Of a stretch of 64,000 nt of DNA, positions 25,827 to 33,680 are shown one piece after another. Each line of letters starts with the position of its first letter. Position 1 is the stretch's first letter. The position numbers were made by a program, and so were the translations under genes. Source of the DNA: Thermogladius calderae 1633 (GTDB lineage: Archaea; Thermoproteota; Thermoprotei_A; Sulfolobales; Desulfurococcaceae); the NCBI RefSeq assembly GCF_000264495.1, contig NC_017954.1:1-64000 (forward strand), written 5' to 3'. The notes beneath the pieces were generated by a model that made no database searches, had not been told where the DNA came from, and worked only from the letters and a program-made list of their open reading frames with translations.

Positions 25827-26234
25827 CTATATTTGGAGCTGTACCCTCTTGGGCTCCTTCTCGCCTTTCTCGTAGAACAGCAGCGGGTTTAGTTTACCCT
25901 CCGCCGACAGTTTCTTCAAGAACTCGTTGTACCTGCTCGTGTGCTCTATGTCGAGGTCTATGAGGCCGTAGAGTAGTACCCTCAACTTCTCCCACAGGTC
26001 CACCAGCATCTCCCTCGGCATGTGTGCTGTGATAGCCGGGTCTTTCAACCACTGGTCGAAGGCCTCTATAGTCCTCATCATGTGCTGGAAGGCCATTCTA
26101 GACAGCAGTATAAGGGCGAGTCTATCGGCCTCTCTGTAGTCCACCTCAGCCTTCTTGAACCCCTCCTTGACCTCCTGTTGCCTCTTAACCCATGCCTCTA
26201 GGTTTGCGAAGATGTCCCCCATTACAGCCCACAT
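25827..26234 (-). CDS. DUF2153-like archaeal protein
   Basis: The 135-residue protein is all-helical, with blocks WVKRQQEVKEGFKK, DRLALILLSRMAFQHMMRTIEAFDQWL and HMPREMLVDLWEKL that I associate with archaeal family DUF2153, of unknown function. There is no membrane segment or cysteine motif. It is transcribed on the same strand as the Trm112-like gene and the phosphohexomutase, 45 bases after the former. Confidence 0.75.
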   Translation of the reverse strand: MWAVMGDIFANLEAWVKRQQEVKEGFKKAEVDYREADRLALILLSRMAFQHMMRTIEAFDQWLKDPAITAHMPREMLVDLWEKLRVLLYGLIDLDIEHTSRYNEFLKKLSAEGKLNPLLFYEKGEKEPKRVQLQI

Positions 26235-26279
26235 CCAAGTTGATTGTTAAGGTGTAATAGGTAGCTACCCTAATAAGCT

Positions 26280-26681
26280 CTAGCCCCCACTTGTCTTGGA
26301 CAAATTGAACGGCTTCCCCTCGTAGACTACGTGGCTGGGGAGCTTGTCTCTATAGGTCTCCAGGAATTTGAGGTCTGACTCGGCCTTCCTCTTCTTGTCC
26401 GGCAACAAGTAGACTATACCGTTCTTGATCGGGTACCACCTGCCACAGCTAGGACAGTAAAGAACGCCCGTCTTGATGCCTACTCTTAAACACTTGTCGC
26501 ACGGGTACTGCTCTCCTTTGACTACGGGCTTGTTCAAGTAGGCACAGTAATTACGGCATATAGGGAACTCCAGCCCCGTGGTGTCGACGTCTTGCTCCTC
26601 CGTCTCTATTACCACTAGCTGGAGAGGGTGGTGTTTACACTCGACGCACCGTATAAAGTCTACGCCCCAGTAACGCATCAT
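26280..26681 (-). CDS. Trm112-like zinc protein
   Basis: The 133-residue protein has CVEC near the N-terminus, CDKC and CPSC knuckles, and ends in the Trm112 pattern CPSCGRWYPIKNGIVYLLP. In eukaryotes and haloarchaea Trm112 activates several SAM-dependent methyltransferases that modify tRNA, rRNA and release factor. An insertion between the knuckles (about 30-75) makes it longer than the typical 60-residue archaeal form. Its ATG overlaps the TGA of the phosphohexomutase (ATGA), so the pair is translationally coupled. Confidence 0.8.
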   Translation of the reverse strand: MMRYWGVDFIRCVECKHHPLQLVVIETEEQDVDTTGLEFPICRNYCAYLNKPVVKGEQYPCDKCLRVGIKTGVLYCPSCGRWYPIKNGIVYLLPDKKRKAESDLKFLETYRDKLPSHVVYEGKPFNLSKTSGG

Positions 26682-28054
26682 GTTCTCTCGCCCGCTACCT
26701 CGCCGATGATCTTCTCTATCCTCTCAACTATCTCCCTAGCTTTACTCTCGCTTTCCGCCTCGAGCATTACTCTGAGGAGGGGCTCTGTGCCGCTTGGACG
26801 GACGAGAACCCAGTAGCCTCTGCTAATCACCTTGACGCCGTCTACGGTTATCTGCCTCTCGTTCTTGAACTCCTCCTTCACCCTTTCAACTACTTTCAGA
26901 GCAGTCTCTCTGTCCATACTGTACTTTTTCTTCAAGACGTAGACCTTGGGAAGCATGCCGTACAGCTCGCTAGGTTTAGCCCTGAGCCTCGCGAGCATCT
27001 CGAGGAACAACGCCATAGTCATCCCACCGTCCCTAACGTACTGGTGCGGGGGGTACATGAACCCGCCGTTCTCCTCGAACCCGCACAACACGTCCTGGTG
27101 CTTCTTCATCTCGTGGGCTATGTCGACACTCCCAACCTTCAACCACACCACACTGACGCCCAGGGGCCTAAGCACGTCTTCGATCATGGTACTACTAGAG
27201 ACCGCCGTGAAGACCTTAGACCCCTTCTCGCCCCGCTCCTTCTTCAGGTAGTAGGCTAAGAGCGTGGCCGTCCTGTCCCCCCACTGCACCACCCCGTTTT
27301 CGCCTATTACTATGACCCTGTCCGCGTCGGCGTCGTGTGCAAACCCTGCTACGGCCCCGTAGTCCTTTACCAGCTTCGCAGTCTCCACGAGCGTCTCAGG
27401 CGTGGGCTCCGGGTTCCTGGCAGGGAAGAGGGGGTCTAGCGTGCCGTTTACGACCACGGCCTTGACGCCGAGCTTCATAGCGATCTTGGGGGTAGTCAAG
27501 GCGCCAACGCTGTTGACGGGGTCTACGACGATTTTGAAACCCGCCTTTGCTATGAGGTCTCTGTCAACGAGTTTGACGACACCATCCACGTATATGTCGT
27601 TACACACCCTGAACTCAACAACGTCGTTCACAACGCTCCTCCAGCTAGAGACCCTGAACTTGCTACTCAGGTAGATTTCTTCGATTTCGTCTTCGTGTTC
27701 CCTGGGTATCTCGACGCCGTCCGGCCCGATCACTTTTATCCCGTTGTACTCCGGTGGGTTGTGGCTAGCTGTGATCATCACGCCGCCGTCAAAACCCTCT
27801 TTTTTAACACAGTACTGGAGCGCTGGTGTCGGAGTGTAAGCGGCGTCGTATACTTTAACGCCCGCAGACAACAGACCCCCTATCACAATACTCTTGATCA
27901 TGTCGCCTCCAGCCCTAGAGTCCCTGCCGATGACGACTCTAGACCCCTCTCCAAAGTAGCTGCCGATAGCCTGGGCCATCTTCAAGACGAACTCGGGTGT
28001 TAACGTCTCGTTGACTACGCCTCTAATCCCATCTGTACCGAAGTACCTGCCCAA
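26678..28054 (-). CDS. glmM: Phosphohexomutase (phosphoglucosamine/phosphomannomutase family)
   Basis: The 458-residue protein has the alpha-D-phosphohexomutase motifs: the N-terminal GTDGIRG, active-site TASHNP (Ser about 97), metal-binding DADADR, GFEENGGF sugar-binding loop and RPSGTEPLLRVMLEAE phosphate-binding motif. It isomerises hexose or hexosamine 1- and 6-phosphates for nucleotide-sugar synthesis. Archaeal members can be GlmM, Pgm or ManB; the sequence is closest in overall form to archaeal GlmM/ManB proteins, so the exact substrate is uncertain. The upstream 87-base gap holds divergent promoters. Confidence 0.9.
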   Translation of the reverse strand: MGRYFGTDGIRGVVNETLTPEFVLKMAQAIGSYFGEGSRVVIGRDSRAGGDMIKSIVIGGLLSAGVKVYDAAYTPTPALQYCVKKEGFDGGVMITASHNPPEYNGIKVIGPDGVEIPREHEDEIEEIYLSSKFRVSSWRSVVNDVVEFRVCNDIYVDGVVKLVDRDLIAKAGFKIVVDPVNSVGALTTPKIAMKLGVKAVVVNGTLDPLFPARNPEPTPETLVETAKLVKDYGAVAGFAHDADADRVIVIGENGVVQWGDRTATLLAYYLKKERGEKGSKVFTAVSSSTMIEDVLRPLGVSVVWLKVGSVDIAHEMKKHQDVLCGFEENGGFMYPPHQYVRDGGMTMALFLEMLARLRAKPSELYGMLPKVYVLKKKYSMDRETALKVVERVKEEFKNERQITVDGVKVISRGYWVLVRPSGTEPLLRVMLEAESESKAREIVERIEKIIGEVAGERT

Positions 28055-28141
28055 GACCTACACCTAATGTTCAACCACTAATAAGAGGTGTTACCAAGTA
28101 TTTTAATAAACTCTGATAGAACCCTAGGCTAGGAGTCCCCG

Positions 28142-28456
28142 ATGTACGTGGTAGTGCTAGCGTCGCAGGGTTGCGGCGACCTAGCCGAGATAAAGAGGTA
28201 CAAGAGCGCTAGGAAAGTACTCATGTATACTAGGGGCGTCGAGAGGCTTGTTAGGGGGTTGACGCGAAGTATAGACGAGGAGGTCGTGCTGGTGAAAGTT
28301 GGCGATTTTAGCGAGGAGAACATGCTCAAGCTCTACGTAATGTACCCACCGGAACTCGTTTTAAACTGCGATTGTTCATTTAAATTCACAGGCTACACCG
28401 AGCTCGTTAAATCAAGTGGTGTAGAAGAGGTCAATATCTGTCTTGACAATGCATAG
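28142..28456 (+). CDS. Hypothetical 104-residue protein preceding RNase HII
   Basis: The product begins with a strand-helix unit (MYVVVLASQGCGDLAEI), continues with basic helices and ends with a cysteine-containing segment. It has no membrane helix. It starts at an ATG, and its TAG overlaps the rnhB start by 8 bases, so it is co-translated with RNase HII. No family is recognised. A TTTTAATAAA patch at about 28099-28108 is the likely promoter for this small operon with rnhB and the GTPase. Confidence 0.7.
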   Translation: MYVVVLASQGCGDLAEIKRYKSARKVLMYTRGVERLVRGLTRSIDEEVVLVKVGDFSEENMLKLYVMYPPELVLNCDCSFKFTGYTELVKSSGVEEVNICLDNA

Positions 28457-29144
28457 ACTCGTCATAGGGATAGACGAGGCGGGTAGAGGACCCTTAATCG
28501 GGGACATGGTCGTTACCGGCGTAGCCGTGTCTAGTAGTGTGATAAGTAGACTCGAGCAGCTCGGTGTCAGGGATAGCAAGACCTTGTCTCCTGGAGCAAG
28601 GTCCAAGGCGAGGGCCGCGGTCTTAAGCGAAGTTCCGGTGTCTTTCGTCTCGATCTACGTCCACGCCGCCGAAATAGATTCGAAGAACTTAAACACGGCT
28701 ACGTTGGAAGCCGCCAAGAGAGTACTTCTCCTGGTCCGCGAGTTGGCGTGGAGAGGCGGGGAGGTCGAGATCTATGTCGACGAGATAAAAGGCGCGGAGT
28801 CCAAGCTGAGGCGTTTTTCCATGGAGCTCTACGGGGACAAGCTAGTGGTATTTGTCATGGAGCCGGAGGCCGACTCAAAGTACCCGGCGGTCTCCCTGGC
28901 GAGCATAATAGCCAAAACGCTTAGAGACGAGAGTATCCAGCCCGGTAGAGTCCTCTTCGGCGATTACGGTTCAGGTTACTCCGCTGACCCGAAGACGGTT
29001 AAGTGGGTGACCGAGTACTCTAAGGTAAGCCCGCCACCGCTCATAGTGAGAAGGAAGTGGAGGAACTTGGAGAGGCTCGCCCCCTCATGGTGGAAGAAGA
29101 GTGCTAGAAGCCTCCTCGACTACGTTAAGAGGGGTGAGGCCTAG
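28449..29144 (+). CDS. rnhB: Ribonuclease HII
   Basis: The 231-residue protein has the RNase HII catalytic block GIDEAGRGPLIGDMV (with the DE pair at residues 9-10 of the chosen start), VRDSKTLS, the second acid EIYVDEIKG, and SLASIIAKTLRD. It removes RNA from RNA-DNA hybrids, including single ribonucleotides. The ATG at 28449 overlaps the preceding gene by 8 bases; a TTG at 28443 is possible but less likely. The stop TAG runs directly into the ATG of the GTPase gene. Confidence 0.95.
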   Translation: MHRLVIGIDEAGRGPLIGDMVVTGVAVSSSVISRLEQLGVRDSKTLSPGARSKARAAVLSEVPVSFVSIYVHAAEIDSKNLNTATLEAAKRVLLLVRELAWRGGEVEIYVDEIKGAESKLRRFSMELYGDKLVVFVMEPEADSKYPAVSLASIIAKTLRDESIQPGRVLFGDYGSGYSADPKTVKWVTEYSKVSPPPLIVRRKWRNLERLAPSWWKKSARSLLDYVKRGEA

Positions 29145-30308
29145 ATGGTGACGAACCTCCCAGCCGAGGCCAAGGCCAAGTGGCTGAAAGTACTCGAGGC
29201 TAGAACCCTAGAGGAAAAGATCAAAGCCCTCGAAGAGTTCCTGTCCGCTGTTCCTAAGCACAAGGGGACCGAGAACCTAAGGGAGTGGGCTACTAAAAGA
29301 CTGGCCGAGCTGAGAGACGAGCTCGAGGAGAGGAAGAGAAAGGCGACCAGGCGGGGGGTAAGCTTCCTCGTAGAGAAGGAGGGGGCTGCCCAGGTAGTAC
29401 TCGTTGGGCTGCCTAACTCAGGTAAGAGCCTTTTAGTCCACAAACTGACAGGTGCTAGAACAAGAGTCTCCGAAGTACCCTTCTCTACAACGTTCCCCCA
29501 GGTAGGCATGTTGAGGTACGAAGACATATACTTCCAGCTGGTCGATACCCCACCGGTATTACCGGGTAAAGGCCCGTACAACACCAAGGTCATGGGCCTC
29601 TGCCGAAACGCTGACTTGATCCTACTGGTTCTAGACGCTACTAGGGACGTCGTAGGCGACTACCTGACGTTGAGAAAGGAGCTGGAGTCGGCTGGGATAC
29701 TCCTTTCGAGGCCTAGGGGGAGGGTGGAGATCGAGAGGTTCAAGACCGGGAAAGTAGGTATAAGGGTGACCATGATGGGCGAACTAGTTAACGCCACCGT
29801 CGAGGACGTAAAGAAACTCCTGGCGTCCTACAACATCTACAACGCACACGTCAAGATCATGGGTAGCGTAAGCCTTGACGACGTCGAGCACGCGATCTTC
29901 GGAAACGTCCTATATAAGCCCTCGGTCACCGTGGTTAACAAGATCGATCTCGGCGGTAATGCAGTCGTCCAGGAGCTGGTGAGCAAGGCCGGCGTTCCAG
30001 GCGTAGTCGTAGGGGTGTCAGCACTGACCGGTGAGGGCCTCGACAAGCTGGGCGAGCTGATCTTCAGGGAGCTAGAGATAATCCGCGTCTACACAAAGTC
30101 TCCTCATGGAGGGGTCTCGAATAAACCGCTCATCCTCAAGAGAGGGGCGACAGTACTAGACGTCGCCAGGCGTGTCCACGAGGACTTTGTTAAGAACTTC
30201 CACTACGCCAGAATATGGGGTCCCTCATCTAAGTACCCCGGCGAGAAAGTCGGGCTCGACCACGTATTAATGGACAAGGACGTGGTCGAGATCCACCTCA
30301 AAGACTGA
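29145..30308 (+). CDS. DRG/OBG-family GTP-binding protein with TGS domain
   Basis: The 387-residue protein has an N-terminal helical part (about 1-75), the G domain with GLPNSGKS (88-95), DTPP, NKID and SALTG motifs, a DRG-specific insert, and a C-terminal TGS domain (about 315-387, VLDVARRVHEDFVKNFHYARIWG). Archaeal DRG proteins associate with ribosomes. The gene starts immediately after the RNase HII stop codon. Function is probably in translation or ribosome biogenesis. Confidence 0.93.
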   Translation: MVTNLPAEAKAKWLKVLEARTLEEKIKALEEFLSAVPKHKGTENLREWATKRLAELRDELEERKRKATRRGVSFLVEKEGAAQVVLVGLPNSGKSLLVHKLTGARTRVSEVPFSTTFPQVGMLRYEDIYFQLVDTPPVLPGKGPYNTKVMGLCRNADLILLVLDATRDVVGDYLTLRKELESAGILLSRPRGRVEIERFKTGKVGIRVTMMGELVNATVEDVKKLLASYNIYNAHVKIMGSVSLDDVEHAIFGNVLYKPSVTVVNKIDLGGNAVVQELVSKAGVPGVVVGVSALTGEGLDKLGELIFRELEIIRVYTKSPHGGVSNKPLILKRGATVLDVARRVHEDFVKNFHYARIWGPSSKYPGEKVGLDHVLMDKDVVEIHLKD

Positions 30309-30435
30309 TATCGGAGACGTTGCGCTGTCCTGGGTCATCGGCTCGTCTACCCCTGAGCCGATCACGAGCTCAAGAGGCATGACTCGCTTCATCGCCTCAC
30401 CAATAATTCTCTGCAAGGGGGTTTATGAACTAAGC
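30309..30435. other. Intergenic region between convergent genes with inverted repeat
   Basis: This 127-base gap separates the converging GTPase and cdvC genes. It contains the perfect inverted repeat ATCGGCTC (30337-30344) and GAGCCGAT (30355-30362) around a 10-base loop. It could form an RNA hairpin on either strand, for example a transcript end or a short structured RNA. I see no convincing C/D boxes and no reading frame of coding character. Confidence 0.4.
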
Positions 30436-31590
30436 TCACGTGGCTCCGTGTTGCTCATACCATATCTTGTAGGCCTCGATCATCTTCGGCGATATGCTTG
30501 GCTTCCTTCTGTTGATCACCTGCACGAAGTCCTCCATAGTGAGCCTCCTCTCGACACTGCCCGAGGCCTTCCCGTCTTGTCTCTCGTTCAGCTCCTCCGC
30601 GATGTTGTTCTGAACCTCTTTCACGATAGAGGCAATATCAGCGGAGCTGTATCCCTCGGTCATTTCGGCCAGCTTGTCTAAGTCCAGCTCGTCGGCTTTG
30701 TAAACGCTAGAGAGCTTGTCGATATAGTACTTGAAGAGTGCCTTCCTGACTTCCCTATCCGGCGGCGGGACGTATACCCTCTTCTCGAACCTCCTGATGA
30801 AGCCTATGTCGAGTTTCCACGGCTTGTTCGTGGCACCAATCACAAACAGGGGTAGCTTACTGTTTTCTTTCTCCTTTAAACCGTCCATCTCCATCAAGAA
30901 CTGGTTCCGCATCCTCTTCTCGCCGCCGACCTCGTCGCTGTACTCTTGGAACAGACCGTCTACTTCGTCGATGAAGATGATAACCGGGGTACCGCTAGAG
31001 GCGATCTCCCTAGCCTTATTGAATACCTTAGCTACGTTCTTCTCCGACTCTCCGAGCCACTTGCTCATGATTGTCGCAGGGCTCACGTTTATGAGCGCCG
31101 CGTTTATCTCGTTGGCTAGCGCAATGGATATCTCGGTCTTCCCACAGCCAGGGGGGCCGAATAGGAGTATGCCTTTAGGCCACCCAAGCGGGTACAGGTG
31201 TGGCGTCTTTACAGGGTAGATGACAGCCCTCTTCAAGGCCTTCTTCACGTCTTCCAGGTCGACTAGGTCGTCGAACTTCTTCTTGTTACTCCTCTTGTCC
31301 GGCATCAAGATTTCTACGTCGTCTTTAGAGACGTCTCCAGGTGAGCCCCCAGCAGCGCTAGCCTTTTCCATGTGCTTCTCCAGTATCTCGATCCTAAGCT
31401 TGTACTTGGCGATCAAGTCCTTGTAGAAGTCTGCAAGCGAGTTGTCCGGGTAGAGCGATAAGTACTTGGAGAAGAGCTCGATAGCGGCCTTGTAATACTT
31501 TATAGCCTTCTCGTACTCCCCCTTCTTGTCCAGCTCGACCGCGAGCCTAGCGTACTCGGTGCCTTTCTCGACTAAGTAGTGCATGGCCAT
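30436..31590 (-). CDS. cdvC: CdvC, Vps4-like AAA ATPase
   Basis: The product (384 residues from the ATG at 31590) has an N-terminal MIT domain (about 1-75, three helices) and a type I AAA module with Walker A GPPGCGKT (about 145-152), Walker B IIFIDEVDG and arginine-finger helix, ending in a Vps4-like C-terminus. CdvC disassembles ESCRT-III filaments in crenarchaeal division. The start was chosen because the GGGGGTGG motif lies directly upstream; the GTG at 31599 sits inside that motif. It follows cdvB by 32 bases. Confidence 0.96.
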   Translation of the reverse strand: MAMHYLVEKGTEYARLAVELDKKGEYEKAIKYYKAAIELFSKYLSLYPDNSLADFYKDLIAKYKLRIEILEKHMEKASAAGGSPGDVSKDDVEILMPDKRSNKKKFDDLVDLEDVKKALKRAVIYPVKTPHLYPLGWPKGILLFGPPGCGKTEISIALANEINAALINVSPATIMSKWLGESEKNVAKVFNKAREIASSGTPVIIFIDEVDGLFQEYSDEVGGEKRMRNQFLMEMDGLKEKENSKLPLFVIGATNKPWKLDIGFIRRFEKRVYVPPPDREVRKALFKYYIDKLSSVYKADELDLDKLAEMTEGYSSADIASIVKEVQNNIAEELNERQDGKASGSVERRLTMEDFVQVINRRKPSISPKMIEAYKIWYEQHGAT

Positions 31591-31622
31591 CGAGGCCACC
31601 CCCGATGAAAAAGGGAGTCAAC

Positions 31623-32429
31623 TTAATATCGCTTAACCTTGATTATCCCCTTCTCCTCTAGGTACCTCAGTGCTTCGAAGACCTTTTCCTTGCTCACCCT
31701 AAACTTAGACGTAAAGGAGGACAGGTCTAAGATCCCGCCGCTACCCCTCAACTCGTCGAGCACCCACTGAGCAACAACGTTTGTAGGGACAGGCGCCTCC
31801 ACGGCCACGTCTCTTTTTTCTACGCGACCTTGCCTACTTGGGAGAGGCGTCTCCGTGGGTGGGAGAGGCGGTAACTGAGCGGGAGCGGCCGTTTTCGCGT
31901 CCGCTTGCACCTCCTGAACTTGCTTCTTAGGTAACGGTAAGGTTAGCGTAGATGTTCCCAGGTTGGAAACCGCTATTATACTGGAGACCTTCCTTTCGAC
32001 CTCGTTGAGCATGGTCGTCAGTTCGGGCGCTATCCTCTCTACTTCGGGCCTTAAGTCTTGTAACTCCCTTATGACCTCTGGCAACATCTTCATGGGCTCT
32101 TCGACGAGTGTTAGTGTCTCAAGCCTATACCTCACCCTGAGGAGGTCGTAGGTGACCTTCTCGAATATGGCCATTAGACTAGATATATGCTTTATTTCCT
32201 CGTCGAAAATCGCTTGGAACTCTGTCTTCCCGTCCTGGGCTGCCATCTTAGACCTCTTCGCGTGCTCGTCTACGACAGCTTTAAGGCTCCTCTTCGAGGA
32301 CTCCAGGCTGTTGATCATCCTCTCTAGTATGACTATGGCGTCGTACAGATTTTTGGTTGTGGGGTCTTTGGGTTTCAAGGCCCATATTATCCTAGACAGC
32401 AAGCCTCCCCGGGCCACAGCACTAGACAT
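31623..32429 (-). CDS. cdvB: CdvB, ESCRT-III-like division protein
   Basis: The product (268 residues from ATG 32429; TTG 32435 is possible) has the ESCRT-III helical core (about 10-160), a proline-rich linker (about 190-215, LPPLPPTETPLP) that matches the MIM2 element bound by the CdvC MIT domain, and a C-terminal winged helix (about 225-268) that binds CdvA in Sulfolobales. This is the full CdvB layout. The AGGGTG motif at the upstream GTG indicates that translation begins after it. Confidence 0.95.
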   Translation of the reverse strand: MSSAVARGGLLSRIIWALKPKDPTTKNLYDAIVILERMINSLESSKRSLKAVVDEHAKRSKMAAQDGKTEFQAIFDEEIKHISSLMAIFEKVTYDLLRVRYRLETLTLVEEPMKMLPEVIRELQDLRPEVERIAPELTTMLNEVERKVSSIIAVSNLGTSTLTLPLPKKQVQEVQADAKTAAPAQLPPLPPTETPLPSRQGRVEKRDVAVEAPVPTNVVAQWVLDELRGSGGILDLSSFTSKFRVSKEKVFEALRYLEEKGIIKVKRY

Positions 32430-32510
32430 GGACAAGCTTAACACCCTGCCGTTGAAGATATGGCTTTAGGAAGGCTTTTAAAAAACCGTCGGAGTCTTAT
32501 CCCGTTATTA

Positions 32511-33206
32511 CTAGCCGCTCTCGATCACTACAACTGGCATGGGCTGGCCAGAGGGCTGTTGCTGGGGTTGGGGAACAGGGGTCGTCTTAATGGAGAGGTC
32601 TACGGGCTGGCTCTCTAACGCCTCTATCTTGTCCAAGTGTTGCTTGACGCTCTCCTTCTCCATATCGCAACTTTCTAGGTGTCTCCTGATCTGCTCGCTC
32701 GCGGCCTTGTAGGCTTTCTCAGGTATCTCACCCGAGAGGTAGCTCACCTTGATACTCGTCATGGCCTTCTCTAGCTCGAGTATCGTGTCCTCTAGCTCGT
32801 GTATCCTCTTTCTGAGCATTTCCTTCACGTTCTTGGCGTCTTCCTTCACCTTCATCAGGCTCTCGTCAAGGGACTTCTTGAAAGAGTCGTAGGCGTGTTT
32901 CGGTAAGTCCTTCCTAGCGTTGAGCTCCTCAAGTGCCGCTATCCTTTTCTTAAGCCTCAAAATCCTGTTCTCGAGCTGAACGGCCATGAACTCCCACTCA
33001 GGTACTAGGACTATGTTTCCGTTCTCGAACCTGAACCTCTCTATGTCTACCTGCTTGAACTCCACATCGCCGAGGCTAACCTCCAGCGACTTCACTTTAC
33101 CGTCCGCGTCACTGTAGAAACCGATTACGTAACCAAGCCTTCTACCATAAGGGTCTACAACCGGCTTACCTAGGTACTCGTCGATCTGGTCCACTGTTAT
33201 CTCCAT
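32511..33206 (-). CDS. cdvA: CdvA cell-division protein
   Basis: The product (231 residues) has an N-terminal PRC-barrel-like beta domain (VDQIDEYLGKPVVDPYGRRLGYVIGF, about 4-60), a long coiled coil (about 80-190) and a proline/glutamine-rich C-terminus ending in MPVVVIES, the extreme tail that binds CdvB winged helix in relatives. CdvA recruits ESCRT-III to the membrane at the division site. ATG 33206 is preceded by an AGAGGTG Shine-Dalgarno and a TATA-like GTTTATAA (33248-33255), so the longer frame from 33257 is rejected. Confidence 0.95.
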   Translation of the reverse strand: MEITVDQIDEYLGKPVVDPYGRRLGYVIGFYSDADGKVKSLEVSLGDVEFKQVDIERFRFENGNIVLVPEWEFMAVQLENRILRLKKRIAALEELNARKDLPKHAYDSFKKSLDESLMKVKEDAKNVKEMLRKRIHELEDTILELEKAMTSIKVSYLSGEIPEKAYKAASEQIRRHLESCDMEKESVKQHLDKIEALESQPVDLSIKTTPVPQPQQQPSGQPMPVVVIESG

Positions 33207-33245
33207 ACTAACACCTCTCGACCGACCAGTTATCCTTATGAGATC

Positions 33246-33258
33246 CGTTATAAACAAC
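33246..33258 (-). promoter_or_regulatory. TATA-type promoter of cdvA
   Basis: The minus strand reads GTTTATAACG about 45 bases before the cdvA ATG. Archaeal start sites lie about 25 bases downstream of the TATA centre, which predicts transcription start near 33226 and a leader of about 20 bases carrying the AGAGGTG ribosome-binding site. cdvB and cdvC follow on the same strand with gaps of 81 and 32 bases and may use this or their own promoters. Confidence 0.5.
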
Positions 33259-33296
33259 CGGGCTGAAAGGGGGCTAGAGCGGTAATAGAACCCGAG

Positions 33297-33366
33297 GCCC
33301 CTTCAGAAGCCTGGTGCCTGGCATCGCCGCTCGGCGTCCCACGCTTTTAACCGTCATCATCAAAAT
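33297..33366 (-). ncRNA. Candidate C/D-box guide sRNA beside cdvA
   Basis: On the minus strand a perfect C box (TGATGATGA, plus-strand TCATCATCA 33354-33362) is followed 47 nt later by a D box CTGA (plus-strand TCAG 33303-33306). The internal C'/D' boxes are degenerate (GCGATGCC and CGAG) and a small CGCC/GGCG hairpin lies between them. The guide before D reads GGCACCAGGCTT, complementary to AAGCCUGGUGCC, which resembles the archaeal 16S rRNA segment just before the 530 loop. The latter match needs the organism's own 16S to confirm. Confidence 0.45.
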
Positions 33367-33383
33367 AGCGTAAGAGCCTCCCT

Positions 33384-33393
33384 CTTTTTAAAT
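33384..33393 (+). promoter_or_regulatory. TATA box of the small membrane protein gene
   Basis: The sequence CTTTTTAAAT about 35-40 bases before the ATG at 33425 is a good archaeal TATA box. Transcription would start near 33414, giving a leader of roughly 10 bases that begins with the GGAGGGG ribosome-binding site. Confidence 0.5.
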
Positions 33394-33424
33394 CTAACAA
33401 CCCGACTCTATGGAGGGGATTGGC

Positions 33425-33670
33425 ATGGGGCTAGGAGTAGCGTCCCAGGTATTCAGTGGTGTAGCTAACGCGCTATCAGGAGCCGGAGGAGTAGGGGCAG
33501 TACTGTTCTTCGTAGGGCTGGCAATAATACTGGTCATAGCACTGTCACTGCTAGTAGTAGGAATCGTGAGACTAATCAAGGCACTACCAAACATGACCGT
33601 GAGCGGGTTCCTCAAACTAATGGTGGTAACAGCCGCTGTCTTGATCGTCCTAGGGCTAATCCTACCATGA
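33425..33670 (+). CDS. Small two-helix membrane protein divergent from cdvA
   Basis: The 81-residue product has a glycine/alanine-rich N-terminus (GVASQVFSGVANALSGAGGVG), a hydrophobic helix (about 23-48), a basic loop with RLIKALP and a second helix (about 60-80). The ATG at 33425 is preceded by GGAGGGG at ideal spacing, so the ATG at 33410 is not used. A TATA box lies upstream, and the stop codon is immediately followed by six T residues. Codons ending in A (cta, gta, gca, ata) are more frequent than in neighbouring genes. No family is recognised. Confidence 0.75.
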   Translation: MGLGVASQVFSGVANALSGAGGVGAVLFFVGLAIILVIALSLLVVGIVRLIKALPNMTVSGFLKLMVVTAAVLIVLGLILP

Positions 33671-33676
33671 TTTTTT
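33671..33676 (+). terminator. T6 terminator of small membrane protein gene
   Basis: Six consecutive T residues directly follow the TGA at 33668-33670, a typical archaeal oligo-T transcription end. It suggests that the small gene is a single-gene transcript and does not run into the convergent enolase gene. Confidence 0.55.
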
Positions 33677-33680
33677 ACAG

